A stretch of 64,000 nt of DNA from contig CANMLS010000020.1 in NCBI GenBank assembly GCA_947498785.1, forward strand, positions 1 through 64,000, read 5' to 3'. This DNA comes from an uncultured Aquimarina sp. (lineage in GTDB: Bacteria > Bacteroidota > Bacteroidia > Flavobacteriales > Flavobacteriaceae). Shown piece by piece: positions 9,464 through 18,709 of this stretch (position 1 is its first letter; each line of letters begins with the position of its first letter). A program made the translations under genes and the position numbers. The notes beneath the pieces are model-generated. The model was not told the DNA's origin and searched no databases. It saw nothing but the letters and a program-made list of their open reading frames with translations.

Positions 9464-9904
9464 TTAAAAATTTCCGTTAACTCCAATTCTCATTTTTTTA
9501 ATGATTTCTTCATAATATAAAATCGTCCATATAATTTTTTCGGTATCGGCGTATGGAATTAATTCTTCAACCATCGTATTAATAATTTCCAGATTATCAT
9601 GTATTGATTCTGTCGTGTTTTTTAAAACTTTGAGATGTCTGGAGTCTTCTTTTATACCAATATCTTTTAATCGAACACCAGCTTCATTGGTTAATGATAA
9701 GAATGGTAATACCGTCATGATTTCTTTAACCCGATCTTGATACAGATTAACTAGTTCTCCTTTTTTTAGCGATTGAAGGTCACTTATAGTGTGGAATTTA
9801 TTGACTTGATCTTTTTGGGTGAAAAATATAGCTGGATTTTCTTGTTGCCCAAAAGTTATGTTCGTTACTATAAATAAAATAAAGCTTATTAAAATTTTTG
9901 ACAT
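9464..9904 (-). CDS. Secreted protein, paralogue 1 of a local three-member family
   Basis: The 146-residue product has a signal peptide (MSKILISFILFIVTNITFGQ). The mature part shares strong similarity with the genes at 12442-12870 and the pseudogene at 11772-12193: all contain (K/R)FHTI.(D/E)L..L.KG, an LYxxRxxEIxxxLPxLxLT segment, and (P)YADTEKIIWTILYYEExIKKxRIG near the C-terminus. No cysteines in the mature part. I do not recognise a named family; helical periodicity is likely. It has its own terminator downstream and lies 61 nt from the end of the beta-helix protein gene on the same strand. Confidence 0.7.
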   Translation of the reverse strand: MSKILISFILFIVTNITFGQQENPAIFFTQKDQVNKFHTISDLQSLKKGELVNLYQDRVKEIMTVLPFLSLTNEAGVRLKDIGIKEDSRHLKVLKNTTESIHDNLEIINTMVEELIPYADTEKIIWTILYYEEIIKKMRIGVNGNF

Positions 9905-9965
9905 AGTGTATACTAAAATTATGGTGATGAATTGACTTTATTATAAATCACTTCATGTTTTTTAT

Positions 9966-11240
9966 TTATTGCATTACCATATAGTTGTTTAAAGATTGCT
10001 TCAACTTAAATTTTGGAGATATTGAATTCTTTGGATCACTAAATAGGTTATCAACTTCTACAAAACTTTTGGTAAACCTATTATATTTTAAAATATCAGA
10101 AGTATTGTTAATTGTTTTGTTGCTCGAATCTACACCTTCACCATGAATATTGAAAAAACTATTGTCCATCATAAAAGCTTTTTGCATTAGAGCTAGTGAT
10201 GTAAATGATTTATCAAACTTGATAACATCAGAAAAACCAGATATCTTAGAGTTGTGAATATAGGTGAGAGCAGAGTTTGAGGCAAAAATAGCTGCATTTG
10301 TGTGTTGATAATTAGTTTTATCAGATAAGTTTACTAGAGTAGCATTGCTAATCGTAACATCGGTGACAGTATTTGGCCTGATATAACCAAGTTTTTTATT
10401 ATACCCATCTACTTCTATAGCATAAGATCCTTGTGGACTATTGATGTATGGATGACGAACAGCAATGATGCTACTTAATGTTCCTTTAAACCCTTCAGAA
10501 ATATGATAATCATTTTTTTGAGCTTTAAGAGATATTAGGTTTCTGATACTGTTTTTTCCACCGTGGATATTATATGAATCCTGACCCGAATAACTGACCA
10601 TAATATCTTCAATTATTGATTTGGTACCAATCCCATATAGAGACAATCCATTCGTACCTTTTTTTCTTTTCGATGTATTACCAGAGAATTCAATTCTTAA
10701 GTATCTTAAAATTGTAGTTTCTTCATCTGGCATGTTTCCTCCATATACAGAATATTGAGGATTGAAATTTCCTTCAATTATACCATTTCCAGAAACTGTA
10801 TTCACTTTTCCAGATCCAGCAATAGTTATACCACCCCAATCTCCGCTATTTCTTGATTTAGAAGCTTTGTTGGATGTGAATATGATAGGATATGATTTTG
10901 ATCCTATTGCAATTAGTTTGGCACCTTTAGCAACAATAAGATTAGCAGGGTTTTCATGATCACACCGAATTATAGTTCCTTCCTGTATTGTTAATGATGC
11001 ATCGGGAGTAACATATACATCCCCAGATATCAAATAAGTCTTATCATTTGTTAAATAGGTGTGGTCAGAAATTATATTAGGTAGTTTATCATCGGCTTCT
11101 GGATAGTCTATTTTGTTGGGAGTAAAACTTGTCCAGCCTTTAATCCATCCATCATCATTCTCACTAAAGTCTTGTGCTATGGTAAAAAAAGGCAATACTA
11201 ATAATACAAAAGCTGTTAATAGAAAACATCTTTTTTTCAT
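9966..11240 (-). CDS. Secreted right-handed beta-helix protein
   Basis: The 424-residue product has a signal peptide (MKKRCFLLTAFVLLVLPFFTIAQ). Residues about 65-350 show the periodic short beta strands of a right-handed parallel beta-helix (ISGDVYVTPDASLTIQEGTI, LIVAKGAKLIAIGS, GDWGGITIAGSG, LRYLRIEFSG, GLSLYGIGTKSIIEDIMV). Bacteroidota have many related secreted or cell-surface proteins of unknown role. It lacks an obvious C-terminal type IX sorting domain. Function could be surface attachment or carbohydrate binding; this is inference. Transcription is minus strand, upstream of the 9464-9904 gene with 61 nt between. Confidence 0.7.
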   Translation of the reverse strand: MKKRCFLLTAFVLLVLPFFTIAQDFSENDDGWIKGWTSFTPNKIDYPEADDKLPNIISDHTYLTNDKTYLISGDVYVTPDASLTIQEGTIIRCDHENPANLIVAKGAKLIAIGSKSYPIIFTSNKASKSRNSGDWGGITIAGSGKVNTVSGNGIIEGNFNPQYSVYGGNMPDEETTILRYLRIEFSGNTSKRKKGTNGLSLYGIGTKSIIEDIMVSYSGQDSYNIHGGKNSIRNLISLKAQKNDYHISEGFKGTLSSIIAVRHPYINSPQGSYAIEVDGYNKKLGYIRPNTVTDVTISNATLVNLSDKTNYQHTNAAIFASNSALTYIHNSKISGFSDVIKFDKSFTSLALMQKAFMMDNSFFNIHGEGVDSSNKTINNTSDILKYNRFTKSFVEVDNLFSDPKNSISPKFKLKQSLNNYMVMQ

Positions 11241-11771
11241 AATAGGTTTTTTTGGGGTTAAACTTTTAGAAGAAATTTCTTTCTCTCAATTTTTCGGAAT
11301 ACTAAGATATGAGAGTTTAGCTAAAGTTGGTTACGCTTTTACCATAAAACTTATACGTTAGTCGTTATTTTAACTTAAATTATTAAAATTTTATGAGTAA
11401 AATTCTTACGAATTATATTTTTAGCGGATTTATTAATTCATTGTTAGTCAATAATTTAATCTTTTTTTTTGTTTTTATGGTAAGAAAACTTAAAAGTAAT
11501 ATGCAGATGTTGAAAATTTTTGGAAAATATGTTTTCTTCCTTAAAATTGACCATATTTTACTAAATTCTCACTCTGAAAAAGTGATTTATCTTTAATAAA
11601 AAGATCATTTTTAACGTTAATAATTCATAAATTATCATAAAAAAATAGTTTTATGACAATAATTGTGTTTTTTTTAAGACTATTTGCTTTGATGAGTTGT
11701 GTAAAAAAAGCACTAATTAGCGCTGTTTTTTTTAGTTAAATAAAATTATATCAATTTACGGTTTAGTGATT
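11241..11771. other. Intergenic stretch without a supported gene
   Basis: This 531-nt AT-rich stretch separates the beta-helix gene from the pseudogene. Open frames in it are short, lack signal or domain features and look random. No hairpin with a T run, tRNA or clear repeat was seen. Confidence 0.5.
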
Positions 11772-12193
11772 TCAATTAGGTTCCAAATGTATCTTTTTTA
11801 TCATCTCTTCAAAATGTAGGACTGACCAAATTATATTGCTTGTATCCGAATAAGAGATGAGTTTTTTAACTGTATTTTCTGTGTATTCAAATGCTCTTCG
11901 TGTTTTTTCAATGTTTTTTTCAACTACTTTAATATTCTCAGAACTTTCTTCAATACCAAGATTACTTAGTGTTGTTCCTGCTTTATGAGTAAGAGATAAA
12001 TAAGGTAATGCAATAAATATCTCCTTGGTTCTTTCTAAGTATAGCTGAATTAAAGCACCTTTATTAAGCTCTTACAATTCATCAATAGTATGAAACCTTG
12101 TAACGAGTTTATCGGGAGTGTATAAAACTGCTCTTTGATTTTTTGTTTGAGCATTAATGCTAGTACTACTACTATAGCTGTTAGTTTTTTCAT
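11772..12193 (-). pseudogene. Dead third copy of the secreted-protein family (frameshift plus stop)
   Basis: Read on the minus strand from ATG at 12193-12191, a signal peptide begins (MKKLTAIVVVLALM) but the frame then shifts by one base into a second frame that gives NAQTKNQRAVLYTPDKL and RFHTIDEL, followed immediately by an in-frame TAA (near 12072-12074). Beyond it the same frame continues as ELNKGALIQLYLERTKEI, LPYLSLTHKAGTTLSNLGIE and IIWSVLHFEEMIKKI before a TGA at 11774-11772. This matches the intact paralogues at 9464-9904 and 12442-12870 throughout. The span of 422 nt is one short of a multiple of three, consistent with a single-base deletion. At least two disabling changes are therefore present. 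Confidence 0.85.
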
Positions 12194-12393
12194 ATTGTAA
12201 TCTTTTGGAGAAAGTTTTAGAAGAAATATATACGGGTTTTTCTATGTAAATATTAATTCTAGATCCACTACTCATAGTTTGTAAACCTGATTATGTGTTC
12301 GTTATTAACGAGTTAAGATTACAAGATTAGAAACTTATTAACATTTTTTTGCGTAAGTCTAAGTTTGGATTATCTGATACATTATGTGTTTTA

Positions 12394-12436
12394 AATATAA
12401 AAAAATCAGCTATCATAGCCGATTTTTTATATTTAA
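12394..12436 (-). terminator. Terminator after the 12442-12870 gene
   Basis: On the minus strand a stem GCTAT/ATAGC extended by ATC/GAT with a G-T pair is followed by a long T-rich tract (ATTTTTTTATATTT). The whole element is an imperfect palindrome centred near 12414. Confidence 0.7.
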
Positions 12437-12441
12437 AAATT

Positions 12442-12870
12442 TCAATTAGTACCTATTCTGATTTTTTTGATTACTCCCTCATAATATAGTATTGTCCAAA
12501 TAATTTTTTCTGTATCTGCATACGGAATAAAATCAGAAATCAAAACTTTGGTGCTTTCAAGGTTTTTTGTAGCATTTTCACGAAATTTACTTAGTGTTTT
12601 TAGGTGATCAAAATTTTCCTTGATTCCTATTTCAGATAATTTGACGTTTGGCTCATTGGTTAATGCCAAAAATGGCAAAACCGTAAGAATCTCATTAACA
12701 CGATCTGTGTATAATTTGATGAGCACTCCTTTTTTTAAATTTTCTAACTCATCTATAGTATGAAATTTACTAATCATAGATTTTTGATCAAAAAGAACAT
12801 TTTTGTTGGTTTGTGTGTAACCAAGATTTATCATAAAAAAAATGAGGAAAGAGGTTTTAAGTAGTTTCAT
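12442..12870 (-). CDS. Secreted protein, paralogue 3 of the local family
   Basis: The 142-residue product has a signal peptide (MKLLKTSFLIFFMINLGYTQ) and then the family pattern: SKFHTIDELENLKKG, LYTDRVNEILTVLPFLALT, and YADTEKIIWTILYYEGVIKK. It is about half identical to the 9464-9904 product by eye, with the C-terminal part nearly identical (ADTEKIIWTILYYE). Family unnamed; location is periplasm or outside. The gene has its own terminator and is about 250 nt upstream of the broken copy on the same strand. Confidence 0.7.
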   Translation of the reverse strand: MKLLKTSFLIFFMINLGYTQTNKNVLFDQKSMISKFHTIDELENLKKGVLIKLYTDRVNEILTVLPFLALTNEPNVKLSEIGIKENFDHLKTLSKFRENATKNLESTKVLISDFIPYADTEKIIWTILYYEGVIKKIRIGTN

Positions 12871-13200
12871 TATGATGATATTTTTAAGTGTGATACACTC
12901 AAATTTACTGCATAACGATTTAATTTTCAGGTTCTTTTGGTGTAAATTTTATTTTTTTTTGTCTAATGCCAGTTTAGATGTATAATATCGTATTAAGACA
13001 ATACTATTTTTTTATATGAAAAAGAGCTAGACGATATGCGGCATTATAAGTTTAAATTGGTCTAAAACAAATGAGAACATATATTATCAATATTTCTGAA
13101 ATGATTGTAGTAAGTATTATGCTTAAGTAATAAATTATATCAAATAAGTTACAATTGTCTTTTAATCAATCCCTGTTTTGAAAAGTTGTGAAGAAGTGCA

Positions 13201-13275
13201 TTCAACATAAATGGTTGAACTAATCCCGCTTTTTCAGCGGGATCTTAGGTCTAATACCTAGAAGCTTACTTCTAG
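13201..13275. repeat. Cluster of four adjacent hairpins
   Basis: Within the 479-nt gap between the 12442-12870 and AsmA-like genes there are four consecutive inverted repeats: TTCAAC/GTTGAA (13201-13219), ATCCCGCT/AGCGGGAT (13223-13243), TAGGT/ACCTA (13246-13260) and CTAGAAG/CTTCTAG (13258-13275). None is followed by a T run on either strand, so simple termination does not explain them. They could be a structured RNA or a repeated palindromic element. The rest of the gap (12871-13200, 13276-13349) shows no gene. Confidence 0.6.
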
Positions 13276-13349
13276 TATATTTATAGTAATTGTACCATTG
13301 TCAAAGTATTAACCTTATTGTATTAAGATGTTCAACGGTTTGAAATATT

Positions 13350-16001
13350 CTAATTCTTTGATTTTGTAGAATCTTTCTTCTTTTTCTTTTTAAGAAAACC
13401 GCCTAAAATATTTTTTGCAGCACTTTCTAATGTTTCCTCTGTATTGTTAGCATTTGTTTTAGAAGAATCTGTTTGCTTTTTAGAACCTCCCAGTATATTG
13501 GTTAAAGCCTCTTGACCTTTACCGATGAGCTCACCTTTAACTTTTTGCTTTTTTTTATCTACAATTTGTTGTGTTAGTTGTTTTATAGCATCGCCAGGAT
13601 TAAGATTAACTTTTGGATTTTTGAAATTACCAGAAACACCAATAGGTATCCCGACTGTCATAGCATTTGCTTCTTTTGCATCTAGTTGTGAAATCAAACT
13701 AGTAACTTCACTACCAAGATACTTGGCAGGAACATCAAGTTTGATATTATAGTTCATATTCTGATCAAAATTATGATCACCCCCAGCAGTGATTTTTATT
13801 CCTTTAACATCAAACTCAAAAGGTTTTACATTAATTTTTCCATCATCAAAACTCAACTTTGTTTTAATATCCTTCAAGTTTAATTGATCTAACTCTATGA
13901 AATTAAGTTGATTATCCAGATTAGCAAGAAATGGAGTTTTAGTAGTTGATACTTGTGCATTAAGAATCTCTGCTAATGCTTTTCCTTTTAATGATGTTAA
14001 AACCGGAATTAGATTTTCATTAAGACTACCGTTTAAGTTTATTTTTGTTGTAAGATCACCAGTTAATGCTTTTGCAATAGGAGCTAGACCTTTTATTAAT
14101 TCTAAGTTATTAAAAGATTGTACAATATCAATCTTGCTTAAATCCAAGGCCATATCAAAAGTTGGGACTTTAGACTTAGTTGATACATTACCATTAAGTG
14201 CCATGCCTCCATCAAAAATATTAGACGTTATATTGTCCAGATATGCAGTTTCATCCTTTATTCTTACTGTACCTTTTGTGTTTTTAAGTTCTAGATTGTC
14301 ATAAAAAACAGTCTGGGTGTCAAAGTTTAAAGTCGCATCCAGAAAAGAAGGGATTCTCATCGTTTCATCCTCTGTACCTTTGGTCTGTGCTACTTCTTCT
14401 TCTGATTCTTCTGATTCTTCTGATTCTTGTTCATTCACCATAAAATCATCTACAGCAAATACCTTGGAGTTTACATCAAAGTTTCCTTTTAAGTCTTGTT
14501 TTGCAAACAAAAACCCCATAAGATTATTGATCGTACCAGTGGCAGCCAGATCAGATCTGCCAGTTGTAACTTCCATTTTATCGAGTGAAATGGTTTCTGG
14601 ATTAAAACTTACATTGGCATTTTCAATTTTTATTTCATTAGGGACATCAGGCGAAGCGTATGTAAATTTAGAGATGCTCGCAGCTCCAGAGCTTTTTATA
14701 TTTTGATATTGTTCTTTTTCTAAAGATTGCATATCAAACTTGGTTTTGATATCAGCAGTTACAATTCCGTTGAGTTGTTGCTCTAGCTCCAGGGGGTAAG
14801 CTTGATTTAGGTTTGCAAGATTTAATGTTCCCTTTAGCATCAAATCAACAATCATATTTTTGGTAAGATTGCGCAAACTTCCTCTCGCTGCAAACGAATC
14901 CTGATCTATTTTAAATGTTAGGTTACCAATTTTTACATATGTGTCGTCAACCAAACCAGTCTCATTTATGATTTGAGTATCTATATTAATATTTTTTACT
15001 CCTTTGGGTAAGTCAGGATACCTAAAAGATGCGTTATGCGAAGCTATTTTGATATCCATTTTTGGAATGTAGGTATCATTAGCTTTTCCCTTGATAACAC
15101 CATTAATAGAAAAATCTCCACTGGTTTGAACCCCATCAAGGTTTTTGGCATAGGTTTCAGGAATAACCGCCAGAAAATTCTTAAAATCCGAAGAAGGAGT
15201 TGTAAAACTAAGGTCGACTTCGGTGTCTTTTTCTAACAATTGAACAAATCCAGCAAACTCTAACGGTAATCGATTAATTTCTGCTTTATTTTCTTTAAAA
15301 GTATAGCGCTGGTTTTTAAGATCCAATTCTATTTGCGCATCAAGTTTTAGTTTGTTTTTATTTAGATATTTTGAGTTATCAAGACTAAAAGAAGCTTCAG
15401 ATGAGGTTTGAGTGTCCAAAATTATTGTTGAACCAGACACAGAACCATCACCGCTATGATTAAGTCCTGTCATTTCTAAAATAGTTTTGCTTACATCATC
15501 TTTAAATAAAATTTTACTTTCATTAATCTCATAGTGATCCAAAGCAAAAGTAAAAGAAGTACCTTCTTCTTCTGTAGGTGTTTCTTCAACGGTATCGTCT
15601 TTTTTGGTAATATCAACATTAGAATTTCCTAATGAATCTGTTTTAATAGCAATGAGTGCTTCGTCAATAATAATTTTTTGTACACTTATGGATTCTGAAG
15701 CATCTTTGAATAATTCATTTATGGACATGTCTAGAGCAATTCTCTTAGAATACGCAAGCGTATCTCCTTCAAAAGGAGCATAATTAATGATAGAAAACTC
15801 ATCTATCACTACAGATGCCTGAGGAAAACTACGGATAAGACTAAGGTCTAAATTGGCAAAATCTACTTTTGCATTTACATGTTCATTTACAAGATACCGT
15901 ACTTTGTCCTGTATGGTTCCTTTAAATAAAAAAGGAATAGAAACAATGGTTATAATGAGAAGAAGTATAAGAATACCAAGAATTTTTAGGGCTTTTTTCA
16001 T
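13350..16001 (-). CDS. AsmA-like envelope protein
   Basis: The 883-residue product begins MKKALKILGILILLLIITIV, one N-terminal membrane anchor, followed by a long periplasmic region of repeated beta-strand pattern and ending in a lysine-rich tail. The pattern (N-terminal anchor, VDFANLDLSLIRSFPQASV, late AsmA-like region SLKGKALAEILNAQVS) places it in the AsmA / bridge-like lipid transfer superfamily, thought to help move lipids to the outer membrane. The frame can be extended by eight codons to a TTG at 16025, but ATG at 16001 is the more natural start. A Glu/Ser-rich low-complexity stretch (EQESEESEESEEEVAQ) lies near residue 530. A second AsmA-like gene is at 27385-30585. Confidence 0.8.
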   Translation of the reverse strand: MKKALKILGILILLLIITIVSIPFLFKGTIQDKVRYLVNEHVNAKVDFANLDLSLIRSFPQASVVIDEFSIINYAPFEGDTLAYSKRIALDMSINELFKDASESISVQKIIIDEALIAIKTDSLGNSNVDITKKDDTVEETPTEEEGTSFTFALDHYEINESKILFKDDVSKTILEMTGLNHSGDGSVSGSTIILDTQTSSEASFSLDNSKYLNKNKLKLDAQIELDLKNQRYTFKENKAEINRLPLEFAGFVQLLEKDTEVDLSFTTPSSDFKNFLAVIPETYAKNLDGVQTSGDFSINGVIKGKANDTYIPKMDIKIASHNASFRYPDLPKGVKNINIDTQIINETGLVDDTYVKIGNLTFKIDQDSFAARGSLRNLTKNMIVDLMLKGTLNLANLNQAYPLELEQQLNGIVTADIKTKFDMQSLEKEQYQNIKSSGAASISKFTYASPDVPNEIKIENANVSFNPETISLDKMEVTTGRSDLAATGTINNLMGFLFAKQDLKGNFDVNSKVFAVDDFMVNEQESEESEESEEEVAQTKGTEDETMRIPSFLDATLNFDTQTVFYDNLELKNTKGTVRIKDETAYLDNITSNIFDGGMALNGNVSTKSKVPTFDMALDLSKIDIVQSFNNLELIKGLAPIAKALTGDLTTKINLNGSLNENLIPVLTSLKGKALAEILNAQVSTTKTPFLANLDNQLNFIELDQLNLKDIKTKLSFDDGKINVKPFEFDVKGIKITAGGDHNFDQNMNYNIKLDVPAKYLGSEVTSLISQLDAKEANAMTVGIPIGVSGNFKNPKVNLNPGDAIKQLTQQIVDKKKQKVKGELIGKGQEALTNILGGSKKQTDSSKTNANNTEETLESAAKNILGGFLKKKKKKDSTKSKN

Positions 16002-16191
16002 CGGTTTAATTTTATTTTTTTTCAATAATCAGATTTGTGCAGATGTATAATCAACATAAAAATTTATAAAATCATCATTACAGAGAGATTTATTTTTTGC
16101 TCACTCTCACATCATGATGATATAATTTTATAAAGTAACGATATACAAAGGTACTTAGTTACTCTTTTTAAGTTAACTATTTGTTAGATTT

Positions 16192-16899
16192 TTAAATTTC
16201 CATATTCAATTCGCCTCCTTGTTTTAGTTTAAATCGCCTCCTTATCATGTGTACAATAAGGTATAAAACAGGTGTGTCTAATGCAGCTACAAGTATTTTA
16301 AATAGAAATCCATTGAGTAATAAAACGCCAAAACGATCCCATTCTATTATACCAAAAGAACAAAGTAACAATAAGACGGTTAGGGTATCTATAAGTTGAG
16401 AAGAAAAGGTAGAAAAATTATTTCGAAGCCAAAGATGTTTTCCTTTGGTTAAACGTTTCCAAAAATGAAAAACCTGAATATCTATATACTGTGCAAAAAG
16501 ATAAGCCATCATAGAGGCTAATACAGCAATTACAGTAGCTCCAAAAACCTGATTAAATATATCATCGTTTATTGGAGACCACGCTGTGGCAGGAACATAA
16601 GAGGAAGCAGATACAATAAGTAGTGAAAAGAAAGAAGCAAAGATTCCTGCTGTAACTATCTGATTTGCTTTTTTCTTACCAAATATCTCACTAATGATAT
16701 CGGTAATCAGAAAAGTAATAGGGTAAGGCAGAATACCAACAGAAATCTCAAAAGTATACACTCCAAAAAAATCCCAGTAAAAGAATTTTTGAAAAATAAG
16801 ATTAGATACTACTAATGATGAGATAAAAAGTGCTCCCAGAATAAGATATATTCGATAAGCTATACGTTTGTCTTTTAAATCCAGAAGGGTTTCGTTCAA
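16192..16899 (-). CDS. Queuosine precursor transporter (VUT family)
   Basis: The 235-residue membrane protein has about six transmembrane segments and matches the YhhQ/VUT_1 family, which imports queuosine precursors (preQ0/preQ1) for tRNA modification. Supporting pattern: FYWDFFGVYTFEISVGILPYPITFLITDIISEIFGKKKAN near residues 35-80, and a later region of AQYIDIQVFHFWKRLT with the strong LRNNFSTFSSQLIDTL segment. It is divergent from the folK fusion gene, and the space between start codons is very short if the upstream ATG of that gene is used. Confidence 0.85.
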   Translation of the reverse strand: MNETLLDLKDKRIAYRIYLILGALFISSLVVSNLIFQKFFYWDFFGVYTFEISVGILPYPITFLITDIISEIFGKKKANQIVTAGIFASFFSLLIVSASSYVPATAWSPINDDIFNQVFGATVIAVLASMMAYLFAQYIDIQVFHFWKRLTKGKHLWLRNNFSTFSSQLIDTLTVLLLLCSFGIIEWDRFGVLLLNGFLFKILVAALDTPVLYLIVHMIRRRFKLKQGGELNMEI

Positions 16900-17004
16900 A
16901 ATAAAATGATAATAGTTCGCACAAAAATAAGGCGAAGTGGTTTTGTTTTGTTTAATTTGCTCCTAAAAATAAGGAGTTCTTACCAAAATATAAATTTTCC
17001 AAGC

Positions 17005-18132
17005 TTGAAAACACCTCATCTCATACATATTTCATTAGGAAGTAATATAGGAAATCGCTTGAGTTTTCTTCAGGATGCAGTACATAAAATTTATCAACGT
17101 ATTGGAAATGTAATTTCTATTTCTAGGGTATATCAAACACCTGCTTGGGGGTTTAATAGTGATGATTTTTATAATGCATGTATAAGTATTCACACAATTT
17201 TTTCTGCAGAAAAAGTATTAGATTTTCTTTTGGAAATTGAAAGTGATTTGGGGCGAAACAGAACAGAGAGTGCAGGTTATGAGGCGAGAACCGTTGATCT
17301 TGATATTATTTTGTCTTCAGAAGGAAGTATAGCTACCACAGCATTAACGATTCCTCATGCTGCAATGCAAGATCGAAAATTTGTATTAGAACCATTAGCA
17401 GAAATTGCAGGAGATGTTATGCATCCAACCCTCAAAAAAACGGTAGAACAATTATTGAAGGAAACCTCTGATGATTCACAAATAACATTAATTCAGGATA
17501 AAATAATAAATCCAAAGGATAGCTATGGATTATCAAGATTTCAATACCTCGCCATAGAGGGTAATATTGGAGCAGGTAAAACAAGTTTGGCACAATTGAT
17601 AGCACAAGAATTTAATGCAAAATTAATTTTAGAACGTTTTGCAGACAATCCTTTTTTGCCAAAGTTTTATGAAGATATGGAGCGATATGCATTTCCTTTA
17701 GAAATGTCTTTTCTTGCAGATCGTTATCAACGTTTACAAGATGATATTGCTCAGTTTGATTTATTTAAAGACTTTGTAGTAAGTGATTATGATGTTTTTA
17801 AATCTTTGATTTTTGCCAAAGTAACTTTACAATCAGAAGAATTTATGTTGTATAAAAAGGTATTTGATTTGATGTATAAAAATTTGGCAAAACCAGGTTT
17901 GTATGTGTATTTATATCAAAATACCGAACGCCTTTTGGAAAATATAAAAAAGAGAGGCAGAGATTATGAACAAAAAATCCCACCAGAATATCTTGATAAA
18001 ATCAATAAAGGATATTTACAGTTTATAAAATCCCAACCAGAGTTTAACGTAAGAGTTGTAGATGTTTCAGAACGCGATTTTGTAGCAAATAGATCTGATT
18101 ATATATCAATTTTGAAAGAAATAGCGCTTTGA
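17005..18132 (+). CDS. folK: Bifunctional HPPK (FolK) / deoxynucleoside kinase
   Basis: Two enzymes are fused. Residues about 1-165 are 2-amino-4-hydroxy-6-hydroxymethyldihydropteridine pyrophosphokinase of folate synthesis: HISLGSNIGNR, VYQTPAWG, LGRNR and the R-x-x-DLDIIL motif (RTVDLDIIL). Residues about 180-375 are a deoxynucleoside kinase: P-loop AIEGNIGAGKTSLA, later ERFADNPFLPKFY, the DRY-like LADRYQR segment and lid KKRGRDYEQ. This fusion is known in Flavobacteria. The frame opens at ATG 16906 only 6 nt from the start of the divergent transporter, and the first 33 residues have no conserved character, so I prefer the TTG at 17005 (LKTPHLIHISLGS); not proven. Confidence 0.85.
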   Translation: MKTPHLIHISLGSNIGNRLSFLQDAVHKIYQRIGNVISISRVYQTPAWGFNSDDFYNACISIHTIFSAEKVLDFLLEIESDLGRNRTESAGYEARTVDLDIILSSEGSIATTALTIPHAAMQDRKFVLEPLAEIAGDVMHPTLKKTVEQLLKETSDDSQITLIQDKIINPKDSYGLSRFQYLAIEGNIGAGKTSLAQLIAQEFNAKLILERFADNPFLPKFYEDMERYAFPLEMSFLADRYQRLQDDIAQFDLFKDFVVSDYDVFKSLIFAKVTLQSEEFMLYKKVFDLMYKNLAKPGLYVYLYQNTERLLENIKKRGRDYEQKIPPEYLDKINKGYLQFIKSQPEFNVRVVDVSERDFVANRSDYISILKEIAL

Positions 18133-18275
18133 TAGATTATTGCTAAAAATGATCTTTAGAATTGCATACAGAATCTTTAATCACAACCGAATGTTTTTTG
18201 TTATGCATTACGTAAAATTGGTTAATACTAAAAAAAACCAGAGCCTGATATCATATAGACATAGTGGATAGAATG

Positions 18276-18638
18276 TTATTTTTCTTCTTTATGTTGCGTT
18301 TTTATATATGCTTGGATATCTTCAATTTTATTCAAAGGAACTTTGCGAAGCAAATCTGTAAGATGTTCTACTTTATTTAAATTATTAGCTTTTATAGCAT
18401 GTAACGCGTGATTCTTATTTTCTAGTTGATGCTGAGTTGGGTGCCACTCCATAATATCATTAGGAGTACAATTAAGTAATATACATAGCTTTTCTATGGT
18501 CTTAGGTCTTAGGATTTTTACTTTGTTATTATTCAGTTTGGAGGCTAATTGGGTAGAAAAACCAGCATTTACAAAATAGGTGTATGGCTTTTCAATGCCT
18601 CTAGCAAAAATGATAGGCTTAAAGTTATATTTCAGCAT
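18276..18638 (-). CDS. XRE-family helix-turn-helix regulator
   Basis: The 120-residue protein has an N-terminal Cro/CI-type HTH of the short YozG-like kind: LKYNFKPIIFARGI, then TQLASKLNNNKVKILRPKTIEKLCILLNCTPNDIMEW at about 28-66. The C-terminal half is charged helix and ends HKEEK. It lacks a catalytic or sensor domain, so the ligand, if any, is unknown. The tandem-repeat region 18812-18969 lies upstream on the other side of its promoter and may be divergently transcribed. Confidence 0.75.
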   Translation of the reverse strand: MLKYNFKPIIFARGIEKPYTYFVNAGFSTQLASKLNNNKVKILRPKTIEKLCILLNCTPNDIMEWHPTQHQLENKNHALHAIKANNLNKVEHLTDLLRKVPLNKIEDIQAYIKTQHKEEK

Positions 18639-18709
18639 GATATGACTCGTAATTTGGTTAATGGTTTTTCAAATCTAAATAAAAAAATGTATTAAATGAT
18701 AATTTATAT

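Noticed and set aside
11393-11596. 67-codon ORF in the gap after the beta-helix gene
   Set aside because: Lysine and phenylalanine runs from AT-rich DNA, no signal or domain, no ribosome site that stands out.
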